64,000 nt of DNA from Mastigias papua. Lineage: Eukaryota > Cnidaria > Scyphozoa > Rhizostomeae > Mastigiidae. Shown here piece by piece: positions 1-12,400 of this stretch. The notes under the pieces were generated by a model that was given only the letters and a program-made list of their open reading frames with translations, did no database searches and was not told the DNA's origin. The stretch is from NCBI GenBank assembly GCA_964019165.1, contig OZ025267.1:5795410-5859409 (forward strand), written 5' to 3'. Each line of letters opens with the position of its first letter. Position 1 is the stretch's first letter. The position numbers and the translations under genes were made by a program.

Positions 1-400
1 ACTAGTCTGCCTAGAAAGTAGCTCCCATTTGGAACCGTACCCAAAATCCTCTTATAAGCACCCAGAGTGAGTCCCATCTGTTGAGCATGCTTAGAAGTGA
101 GGCAAGGGGAAGCCATTTTTAGGCTGGTAATTTGAAATTGTCCATGCGTGAATGCATGGAAAGAGATGGTTCTGCGTAGAACGATTCCAAGACGTCTTGT
201 AAACGGGAAGCCTATCCGTGCCAGCGCAGGACAGTTTCAAAGAGAAAAGTGCCAAAGCCCCCAATTTTTGGTGGTATGCTGAAGTAGCTTCCAGCAGGCA
301 GGTTAGCACTGGCCTATGAAAGATGAAATTTCTGTTGCTATCCATGTTATCCGAAAAGTATTAAAGTATTTGCTAAAAGTGTTAAATTGTTGCATTTTAG
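1..400. other. Intron upstream of the first visible AASDHPPT exon
   Basis: No exon could be supported here. A reverse-strand open frame at 91-345 lacks recognisable motifs and is not reported as a gene. The stretch ends in a splice acceptor (tgcattttag) at 391-400. Earlier AASDHPPT exons, encoding about 120 N-terminal residues, should lie before the window. Confidence 0.6.
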
Positions 401-3400
401 GGAAATTATTCTATCATCGCTGGGAGCCTCAAGTTGGATGGTATCTTTCTTGCACACTGTTATTTAAGTAGTACTTCAATGAAATACACTTCTAGTGATC
501 CTTCGAAGCATTTCCTTACATTTGCACTAGAACGTTTTTAGAATGCCTTAAGCCTATTCATGCAATCGCATTGAGTCGCTATGAATCGCAGAAAACATTC
601 TTTCTGCAGTTGCTCGCGTTCCTAAATGAAAATCGGAGCCGTGCTGTAGGTTGGTGATTAACTGATTATTATAGAAAAGTCATGCGACGAATTTGCTTGG
701 AATGTAGTATGACAAAGGCATCATCAACATATGAAAACTGGTGGAAGGTTGTAGGTAGATCCGTCACGGAGATTATGCTTCTGGGGGATAAAAAGCTGCC
801 GACAACATTGGCCTAGTATCAGTACCAACAGAGATCTGAGCTTTCCGGGATGGAATATTTGAAATATCCATATTGCACAATTAAGCCTTGTATCTACTAC
901 AGCACGAGATTGAAAAGCGTTTTTCGTCTGATACGCATCAGAGTATGACGACACTCAGAGTTTGACAAAAAAGCTTTGCAATATGTCTAGAAAGTGGTGT
1001 CACTTTTTCGTGCTGTAGTGAAGTTCTGTAGTACCAACAGACGTTTCCTTGTATCTACCAAAGAAAGTTTCCATTAGATATTCCACTGGACTTAATTAAG
1101 GGAAACACGATCGCTTCACTATGTCTAAAGAAACTTGAATAAATATCTTCTCAGTGATTTTGAGAAAACAACAAATTGAGCACGACTTCCTGGAGGAACA
1201 GTGTCTTTCCTTTATATCTTTGTATGATTGTGCTTTGATATAATTTTGTTGTCAATGATTTAACTGAAGGGATATGGGCTAGTGCCCGAGTAGGTAGAGC
1301 ACTTTACTGCTGATCAGGACATCTATGGTTTGACCCGAACTTTCAGATCACGGTTAGGATGCTCGCTTATTGTTCACCCAGCAGCAAATGGGTACCTGTT
1401 GGCAACAGTGGGGAAGTTATAGGCGGCGAGGAAAGGAACTGGCTACCCTGCCTCACTATGGCGACGGCTCAGGATAAGTGCTCTCTCTTACAGACACTCC
1501 CATACGTACAGAATCGTATACGGGACTACACTGTACCTGTAATTGAAGGGATATCGTGTAAACAATAGGAAACTATAGAAGGACGTGAACCTAAAAATCT
1601 AAGTATCTGGGTATGGTTTTTGATAATCTCACGTTGCAGATTTCGATAAAATGAACTACTACAGCCTAATCTTTTTTGTACTTTTCTAATATTACCGTCA
1701 GCATTCTAGACATTAATCTTGGATATCTTTTAAATTTCCAATGTGTACCGACGAGCCGCATGATGTAAAGAACAATCGTGGGGTTTACCGATAAAAACTA
1801 AGGTTTGCTGATAGAGTATTTTCTAGGGGTGTGACACCCCTGCCCCCGCTGGTAGGCCTAGTTGTAGGCGTTATAACAGAAAAATTATAACATCGCGAAG
1901 ACAGAGTTGTTGCACGATGTTATATAATAGCTTTCTGTAAGTGGCTTAATGTAAGTTGCCATCAACTGACAAGGACCGAACGGTCGAAACATGTTTTGAT
2001 GTACCTGTGTTTAGTGTGTTGAAAAAGTATAGCACTTTTAGTATAAATCATGCATTATTTTATAACCTGATGCTCAATATTCGTAGCAAATTACTTTTAA
2101 TTTTTTCTTAAGTTTTGGAATGTTTACAATAGCTATAGAATATGTAGCAGTGACATCTTTTTGTTTGTTTGTTTGTCTTGCTCATTTCTTTGTTGTTTTT
2201 GAGTTCTTTTATGCAAATAGCTATGAAAATGAATTAATTGTATTGCTCTCAATATACTAAACACCTTTTATGCCTATTGGAAAAAACAGCGTTTTTAGGA
2301 ATCATAATTGAGAAGTACAAGGCTGGGGATTTTCTTAAGATTTTCTCAAGTTTTTCGGTTTTTTGAGGCTCATTTTCTTATAAAATTATTTTTTCTTATG
2401 AAAAGAAAGACGAGCATTTCAAAATATAACTATATTTCAAACTATTAATTACTTCATTCTGTTTCACACTCTGCAACGCTTCCTTTAAAAATATTATCTT
2501 GCTCAATATCCTGATATATAATCGTCATAGAACTGCGGTAAAGTTACGCAATTTCAATGTAATCTCACGTACTTTTAATTACAGTGGGAGTTGATGTTAT
2601 GAAGATTGACAGACCAGGTATTGTTGAATATTTTTTGGCGCACATGTTGAATATCTTTCATTTGATTCCATATCTCCTTAGGATTCTTCTTGGATTAGTG
2701 ATAATGTTTCGTCCCGACGTATAATGCCGCTAGCCTTAAACCTTATGTTGTTTCATTATTATTTTTTTTATTATTAGATATGTTTAGGGAGGGTATGGGC
2801 GAGTGGCCAAGTGGTTAGAGCGCTTGACTGCTGTGCGAAACATCGATGGTTCGAGCCGAGCCCTCGGATCACAGTTGGGATGCTCGCTCACTGTCCACCC
2901 AGCAGCAAATGGTTACCTGGTGGCAACACTGGGGAAGTTAAAGGCGGCGAGGAAAGGAACTGGCTACCCTACCTCACTATGCTGGCGGCTCAAGATAACT
3001 GGCCCTCCAACGGGCACTCCCCCAACGTACGAGATCGTACATGGGACTCACCTTTACCTTACCTTTAGGGAGGGTAGCCCTTCAGCTGTAGCTGCTTTTC
3101 AAGGAGCCCTCCATCTAAATACAATACAATAGAAAATAAGAATAAAGTCATGCATAAATTAGTTACTACAAAGTCTACAGTGATCTATAATATACAACAG
3201 GTAAAAAGATTTTGAATATACATCTAAAGTCCTAGTTAAAATATAAAAGTAGTTTTTGAAAAAAAGAGATGGCAAAAGTCTCAATAGTGGATAGTGTCTA
3301 TAGCAAACTCTTCATTTGCCTTTGTTGTGACTCGGTATCTCTGTCAGTTAAGGGAACGGGTTTTCAGGGAACCGGCTTACTTCTATTGTTCTCATTTTGC

Positions 3401-6400
3401 ATTTGAATGAATAATGCTAGTGAGAAAGTGTGCCCTGCTGCCTATTTTTACGAATGCTGGGAGAAGGGGACGGTTAGATATTTTAACGGTAGTTGGTTCT
3501 AAGTCCTTGTGCTCCGGAAAGACATAGGGTTCTGTCTATTTGTGGAATCTTAGATCATTTTATGTTTGGTAAATGTACCCTAGAATCGTTAGAACACAGG
3601 AACATGTGTTATGCTGGTTCCTATAGACCGCTGTTCGTGTTTTGACATCCTTCGTTGGTCGTTGTAGGCGCGTATCATTATTTAGCGTGCAGAGAACATG
3701 GAGGCAGAGAGATGAGAAGGTGATGTTGACGGTACTCTGATTCTACTCTGATTGACTTTACAGGATAGATAACATGCGTATATAGATAAATGATTTCGAT
3801 CTTTTATATGAGTGCTAGATTATGCTTATGAGTACAATGTTTAAGTTCACTTCAGGAACTTAATAAAGACCCGGCGCTGCGTATTTTACTCGGTAAATTT
3901 ACTGTGAACTCCACAACTGTCCATACAGGTATTCAGTTTTCTTTCAAGGCCATCCGGAGAAGGTTTCGAGAGGGGGTGTGTGATCAGTTTGGTTTCCCAA
4001 ATGAAGTCAAAGCCGCAAATACGTATGGGTGCCACGAGAAAATTTTGCTGACCAACGAAGCATTTCGTGTCGATTTTCGGACTAATCCTTTTTCCAAGGG
4101 TGGCTGTCACGCCTTCGACACCCCCAGTGCAGTGATTACCCTGCTCTGATCCCGTTAATTGTATTTGAGTTATGTTACAACGAATTGGAACCGTATGAAC
4201 CGTATGAAACCTTTGTCCCTTTCAACAACAGTGCATCTTATTTTCATGCAACAGGATCTTTCTCTTTGTAAAGGTTTTGGTTTTACACTGAATCATCATA
4301 TTGAGTGGTAAATTTGTTTACCGAAAACATCATTTGTGACCATGGTATTCATTGTAATTTTACTTCCTTCATGGTGTTTGTTCCCCGAATCACTTTGCAA
4401 ACAATAGCGGTGGCTTTGGAACATCGAGAATCTTGTGTCAACATTGAAGGAAAGGAGAAAATTCTTGAGATTTGAATTAAGTCCTGACAGCTTCGGTATT
4501 GAACCTTCAAACCGTTTATTCATTTTTTCGTACAAATTTTAGATCCTTGCTGGTAGGAAGATTGCTAACTATTGGAGGATATTACTGTTTGTGTTGTTTT
4601 GTTTGCTTTGTGGATGTTTTGGAATAAATTTTTGAAATGCTTCCACGGTACACAGATAGGATTCAAGTATCAATAGAACTGGAATTCAGAACAAACATCG
4701 GCCTTAATGACAAGAACAACAGCAATCGGTCCTTTTGAAATCTTTTGGAAAAGACAACCCCAACCATATTAATGCCTGCCAGGCCCATTTCTGTTGGGAT
4801 TGCATAGTTTCGGGCGGAATGACTGTCTGCATGAGACCATGACTGAAACTTTTTCCAAAACTTTTGGTTGACCCTAGTTTACAGCAGCCGATACTTTTGA
4901 ATCCATGTATACTATCGAAAATTTTATGGGCAATGAGAAGGCCTGTGAATTATTCTAAGCAATCAAATGATGCTCCGTGTAATGTTTTCCTCCGCTTATC
5001 TGTATTTCATGGAAATTAATTAACTGCCTTCTGTTCCACTATCCTCTGAATTTACCCTTCCATCATTACTTTTTATCAAATGCAAACAGGCACCTGATAT
5101 TTCTATGCCATGTGGACATTTTTCATGTATGTCAATATTCCTAATGAGTTCATGGAAGGAACTTCTTTAGTGGCCGCGCCATGTGGAGGGAACGGGCCCC
5201 CAGTTTTCTCTAGGATCAGCTTTAGAATTCGTCCGAATTCGAGTAGAAAAGGTTTGAGGAGGAGATGGGAGATTCCTGTCTAGGTATAATCCTGTGTTAT
5301 GTCATAGCATTGTTGTTTGTCGCCAATTAGTTGTGTATTATAGCTTATGTTGTACTGAAGGGCATAGGCCTGAAAGGATTTTGCTGGCTAGAATTGCTCT
5401 TCAGTCTGTGGTGGCTTACGCTGCCCCCTGAGCTTCGTGAGTTGTTTCGATCAGCTCTTCTGGTCTCTTCTACAACTATTAGAGTTCTTATTTTGTTTTA
5501 AACTAGCACTTCTTGTTTTGTTTTGAGATTCAAGGCTCTCTGTAGAAATCTTACCTTTGACGTTTAGTATCTTTTAGCAGGAGGGGCAATATCTTCTTTT
5601 TGTGAAGCAGGAAAACCCGCCTTGGTTAGACCCGACGCTGGAGAGAATTTTTCAGTTATTATCTTCTAGAGGCTTCTCCGAGAATAAAATTTGACTGAAT
5701 GGCGTAATGTTGCTGTGCTGTGGCAATGACCATAATAAAGTTACTGCGGTTTGTTGGTAGCACAGATTGCGCCTGATTTTTTGCTGGGTTTATTTATTCC
5801 CGTTGTCATTGGAGGTTTCAGGCTGTTTCTATGACTTTATTATATCAAGTCTTTCCCAATATGACATGCTACAACTTCTTCAAAAGGAGGAAAAGAGAAA
5901 GCATGCCCCGTGTAACTTTGTTTACAGCCCTTCGGAATTAGACAACTCCTAAAGTATAGCTCACACGGGCAACTTTTGTGCTACAACAACAGATGTTGTT
6001 TTATTTTTGAAAAGAGGTTGCTCGTTTTGCCGCCAAAAGGCAGAGACAACAGCCTATTGAAAGATTGTTGGTGAGATCAGAATTGTGTAAACACAAAATT
6101 CTCGCATATGCACGTTTCTAAAAAACAAATAGTTTATCGTTTTAAACTCAAAAGTTACGTGTGGACTAGGCTTTATGCCTTTTCTACGGCAAAACTGCAA
6201 AGCATTGATTTCCTATCGTTAGGATCATTCAAAGAACTATTATTTGTATTCCATGAGAGACTACTACTTTTAGCAGAAACCCTTATTGATTTAAACCATT
6301 AAATAGAATAGGGAAGATATATTTTTGTCAGGTCTTTGTCTTTGCCGAAAGATAACGGCCCTTCGTGTACTGTAGAAGTGCCATAGTAAAGGTGGTGTTT

Positions 6401-9400
6401 TCCCAGCTCTATGGCTATGGAAAAGTCTTGCGGTTTGTAAAGGGTTTCCAACACTGGTAGTAACCTATGGTTTGCACTGGAGGTTATGGGCTGCGGCAGA
6501 CCCTAGTATTTCGTATAATTGTGTCTGTAGCTCACACTGAAGCCGCGGCCATCCCTTACACGTGAGCATTATATCAATAAAAACCCCATGTCAGTGGCAT
6601 CATCACAGTTGTTCACTCACTGCCTGTTCTAAGCAGCTAAGAAACATGGAGGAGTCCTTTGTAAGTGAGAGTTCTGTGTTGATCAGACCTCGAAAACGAT
6701 CAGAATATGAAGCATCTATGTCGGTACAAATCTTTGTAACAAGTGGTATGGAACTCAGCAAAAGTCTTGGATTCTCCCATGCTTTGGCCTACGTTGTAGG
6801 GATCTTGTTGGGATCGGGAATTTTCATATCGCCCGGGTTGGTAGCAAGACAAACAAACAATATGGGCATTGCTTTGGTGGTTTGGATAATATCTGGGGCG
6901 ATCTGCTTATTCGGGGCGTTATGCTTATGTGAGCTGGCAAGCGCGCTAAGGAAAACTGGCGGTGAATATGTTTTCATAAAGGAAGCATACGGCGATGTTG
7001 CTGGGTTCTGTTTAATCTGGGCGCAGACATTCATCATATTTCCAACTGGCTTAGCAGTTATGGCAGTTACAGCAGGAGAATACTGCGTGGCTCCTTTCCA
7101 CGACACCACTGATCCAACTGGAATATGGATTGTAAAGTCTGTGTCAATGGCCTGCTTATGTGTGTCCCTTCTTATAAACTGCACGAGTACCTCATTTATC
7201 GGCAAAACTCAAGTTTTCTTTTCGGTATTACAGATTGTGTCATTAGTCTTTTTTGTAGTCCTTGGACTATGGAAGGTTGCAGGAGGGAATACACAAAATT
7301 ATGATAGTATGTTTACATTCAACTCGGCCTTTGATGTACGAAGTTTGGGGCTTGCGTTTTATAATAGCCTCTGGGCGTTTGATGGCTGGGGCATGATTTG
7401 TACTATAACTGAAGAGATGCATAACCCAGACAGAGATTTACGACTCGCCATACAGGTGGGAATACCTTTTGTCACAGGATTTTATGTTTTGATCAATCTA
7501 TCGTTTATGTCTGTGCTTACGCACAAAGAAATTGGAAACTCCATGACGGTTGCGACGAGGTTCGTAGAGAAATGCCTGGGTTCAAAAGTGGCGTTAGCTG
7601 TTCCGGTTGTTTCCACTCTGTTTGGCTTCAGTGCCATGAATGCCATTTTATGCATAACATCAAGGTCCCTGTTATCAGCATCTCGAGAAGGTCAGCTTCC
7701 AGAACCACTATCTTATATCCACAAGAGCCGACGCACGCCTATTCCCGCCCTGGTACTACAGTCTATATTAACAACATTTTGGATAGTTACCGTTGGAGAT
7801 GAACTACAGTCGCTAGTGACATATTTCTCATTTGCGGTGTGGCTGACGTACGGATTTGCGATATTCGCCGTTGTCGTTCTCAGGTTCAAGAAACCGAACA
7901 TGGCTAGACCTATTAGAGTTTGGATGGCTAACCCCATATTGATGACTGTCGTTTCACTCTACCTCGTTGTTTCACCTTATGTGAAACAGCCGATAGAGAG
8001 CACTGTATGTCTTTCATGTCTGCTCGTGGCTGTGCCCGTTTACTATCTGCTACTTGGCCCCATCGGTTGTAAGTGCCGTTGTATAGCAGACAACAAGAAA
8101 CGTGTGTACAAGCGTTTTCTGTCAATGTTCAATTTGGTACCTTGTTCTTTCAATAACAATGAAGATGATCGGGTCTCATACACAATTGAGTCGAAAACCA
8201 CATGAAATTAGATCTTTACTTCTATACCGCCCTTTGCGCAACTGTTTCCTTGATTCCCCACATAAGACACCCCCAAATGGGGCTGAACTGCTAGTAGCGT
8301 TGTGTTTAAATTATTTTTATATCAAATATTGCCAGTTTTGCTTCAGATATGCAACTTGAGCATATATTTTTGAATTAGTAAACAGTACCATGCCAAAGTA
8401 TTTTCATTTATCTGAAATCAAATTATTGCTTGAATAATTGCAGGATTATTCTTGTAGTTGCTGATTACCCCTACCGAGATTGTATGGAAGGGGGCACATT
8501 GGACTGATTTGCCCCATACCCCGAAACTGAAAGAGGCCCTTAAAGCTATGAAACGATTGTTTGGTAACTTTTGAGTGTCATAATGACGTTATCAAGAGTC
8601 CAGTATTTGGTTCTTTTTGAATGCTAGAATTTCCAAGTTTAGCGATGAATTAAGAACTCTCAAAAAATTTATGATCAAATATCAAGGAATCGTATAACGC
8701 CTATAGCAGACAAGGCATAACTTGATGCAAACATTAGGACTTGGCAATCTTGAATATTATCCACAGAACTGGGCGCCTGTACCCGTAATCTTAACGCCTT
8801 TAATTTATGGTTGGGAACCACAATTTTCCATTTTTGGTTTGTACTATCTCAATCTGTAATGGCACCTCTCTATTCATCAACTATTAGGCGAAAAATCCTG
8901 GTATCCCACACGTGATTTTGTCTCTCTTCCATGCGGTGGTGTAACTGCAGATATTGTAAGGAAACCTCAATTAGTACGGAACATCAGCAATTTATTTGAT
9001 ATGAAAACATACTTTGCCGGTGTGTCTTTTGACATCACAAGCCCACCCTACACGGCAGATTTTTGTCTTTCAAAGACGAAGAGTTTTGTTTTGGTCTCTC
9101 AAAGGCAAAAATCTAGCCGGATTACGGAACTTCTACCTAGGACAAAATATGTTCGTCTTTCAAGAGGAAAAATCTGCCTTTTGCTATAACCCCTTATGCT
9201 CCTGATTGGACAGTCATATTTTGCCCATTATCTTTTTGGTTGTGTCAATTTACCATGCTTTTGTCTTTGCAGCTTATCAGACCGATAAAGCAATAACTGT
9301 GAAGCTCTGCTTGTATTCCTTTGTAAATATTAGGTTAGATTTTCCGTTGTCATTGATACTGTAATGCCCCCAGTACTTGGCTGCTGTTGAATTTGGAGAT

Positions 9401-12400
9401 TTGCTAAATAGCCGTTAATCTAGGCAGTTTTGATAAAATAAATCATATACCGTAAAATCTCGAATATAAGCCCCCATCAAATATACGCCCTCCGATTATA
9501 AGCTCCCCAGTATATTAATTCAAGCATCCTTCCGAATATGAGCCCTTCCGAATATGTGGCCGGAGCTTACATTCAGGATTCAGGTGGTGTATAGTTAGGA
9601 TTCAATGTAAAAATGATATCCTCAGGTAGCATATATGAAACGACAGTTATCTTGTGTTCTGAATGTCTTACTTCTGCACAATAACTTTGCGTACAACAAG
9701 TCTGCCCTTTTGTATCCCAGGTATATAAAACTAAAACGACTAGTACCTTGAGCTTTCTTCACGAAAATTTTGTGTACATCAAGTTTGTCCTTCTTTATCT
9801 CATGTAACTTGTATTTGCATGGAATTTTTCTCTCCCTCCCCCCCCCCTTGCATCCATACGGCTTCTTCACAAAAATGGAACCGACACGGTTTGATGAAGT
9901 GGCAACAAATGAACATGGACAGAGCATATAAAGCCCTTGTACGTAGTTACCTTGATGCATTTGTGTATCTCGTATTGGTGTGCTGAGGAGCACATCAAGT
10001 AAGAACGAATGGAGAAATGACTTATCCACAGCAGAAAACACCATAACTACTTCTATATTCTAATTATATACAATACGTCACTGTCTTAAGCATCCTGGTA
10101 ACTAGTTTCTCTTTCAATCAATAAAATTTTAATTCATATATTCCTATAAACACTAGAGTTATTTCTGTTCTATTTTGACGTTTCGCACATTACATGTTGC
10201 TATCATTCTGTCTCACTGGGCACCGAATGCTGTAGTTTTTCACACAGTCAAGTGATCTTTTACCTTAAAAGTCCATCTGGATATAAACCTCCCATAGATA
10301 AGCCTCCTTTCTGGTTATATGCCCACCAAAAAGTGCTTACGAACCTCTATATGCCAAGGGCTTACATTCGGAATCGTGCGGTATCTCATCGTTGAATTGT
10401 GAGTTCAGTTGAACTTAAATTCCTTCGGAGAGTTGGGTTTCTTTTGTAACTTTGAGCTTGATTTCCATGCCCCCTCAATCCAGTTCAGCTGTCTACGGGT
10501 TTGGTATTGTTTTACACCTAGCCTTGTAGACTTTTGCGTGTCTCAAGCGAATGGGCCGTTGTACACCTGTGCCTTTTGCTTTTCACTAGCTATGACCAGC
10601 TTTCTCCCTATAACTAATATATTTGCACGTATATGTTCAGTATATTTATTGTGTTGCTCGATATTTTGCAGTGTTCTCAGTATATTGCTTTATTCTACCT
10701 GTTAGTTTTTGATTATATTATGGTGTAACAATAGAGTTGTATGTTATATGCCTCGACACTTTGTCCTTTACTCCCTCTTTAACTGCCAAAGAGACTGACC
10801 CATCATATTTAGAATCTCAGCTACAGAATCAAAAGTTTATGCATATGCCTTTTGATTTTGTCCCATGACATTCTATCGATACTGATGCTATTTTGAAGGG
10901 CCTTATTTAAGTCTACCGAGGCCCTGATACCAACACTCACTTTCCTTTTGTCACGTGATTATTACTCGGTACCTTATTGGCAAGAACTTTTTCAGATAAC
11001 GGTCGATACTTGCATGCTACTTCAGGTATTTTGAAAACTGTCTGCAGATGTTAATTCAAAACCAAAACACCGAGTCCTACAGTACTTTGTAGGACTTTCG
11101 AATTCTCGCTCGGGGCCGTTGAGGTCCCTAGGCCCGTTGAGGTCCCTGGGCCCGGACTAACTTGGCCCATGGGTAAATGCGACCCTGCTATATAAGTCAG
11201 TATAATGTAGCAAAAGCCTTTTGAAAGTGTGTGAACATGAATGACCCGATTGGGACTCGAAACAACAACGCTCGACTCTTTACGTCGAGGAATCTACCAT
11301 TGAGCTATCAGGCAACGCATGTAGAACAATCCCTTTAGGAAGTATATCATCTTTGCATATGCTAAGAATATTAAGGGTGACCAGTTATCTTATGGCCTGG
11401 GTGGCAGCTCTAGCGGTGCTTCATTTCGTTTGATAACTCACTCGCTTATTTCATTCCTTGATTATTGCGTTTCCCTTACATAGTTAATACAACGATCCCG
11501 GAGTTCTTTAAAACAATGAGACGTCAATTTACACCAGAGGAATGGGTTGTGATCAAATCGAAACCTAATGAATGGGAACAGATGAAGACATTTTACAGAT
11601 TATGGGTGAGAGTATGTTGTGAATGCATACCCTTTTGTTATTGCTATTAAAGCATTCTTTACAGTTGATTATATATATAAATATAAAGTTACAATGGCAT
11701 AAGCAAAAGCAAATAATTAAAGCCAACTACAACTTAACTATTAATATGCGACTGAAAGAAAAACGATAAAAACAGCACTTTATGCAGATAGCCTATAACT
11801 TCAGTTTTGCCCTTTCCAGGCTACTATTTTCTTTTTGGAAACTACCACATATTCGCAAGTTTTGTATCTTATCAGTAAGTGCATTCCAAAGGATACTACC
11901 CCGAAACGTAACTGAGTTTAATCCATGTTTGTTTGATATCAATTTGCTGAACGTAAAGCATATTAAATCTTCTGGATTACTATCGAGTCTATTGAGAGTA
12001 TGCCACCAGACAGTCTGACATCTGAGGCAAAACAGCGCCCACATTCGAACATTGTTCTACTTTCTAGGTTGATAACTTGCATCAAGGTGGGGGGGGGGGG
12101 GGGGAGAAGGAGACTTGTCTAGTTTAGAAAATCTTTCAGTCCTTACTACTATGATTTTTAATCGTGATAAATTAACGTGTAAACCCATTGAGCAAAGAGG
12201 ATAATTGTTGTATGATACTTTCCAGTGGTGGTTCACTGAGCCGGATATCTTGCACGTGTGTCCATATAGAAAGGAGTAATATGTCCTCAGAATTAATAAA
12301 TCTATCCTCTGCAGGTTTAGAACCAGATAGGCTATCAAGTCAATATTTTTTTCATTTTCCTTAGGTTACTCTTATTATTCTATAAAGCTTGCTTCCAACA

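Noticed and set aside
91..345. 84-residue reverse-strand frame
   Set aside because: It starts at an ATG, but there are no motifs, no family resemblance and no splice partner.
2803..3132. 109- and 85-residue forward frames
   Set aside because: Both lie in the SINE at 2796-3063 and are explained by it.
6789..7205. 138-residue reverse-strand frame
   Set aside because: It is a shadow of the SLC7 coding sequence on the opposite strand.
11236..11313. Possible functional tRNA gene on the reverse strand
   Set aside because: The acceptor and T arms do not pair, so it is kept only as a tRNA-like repeat.
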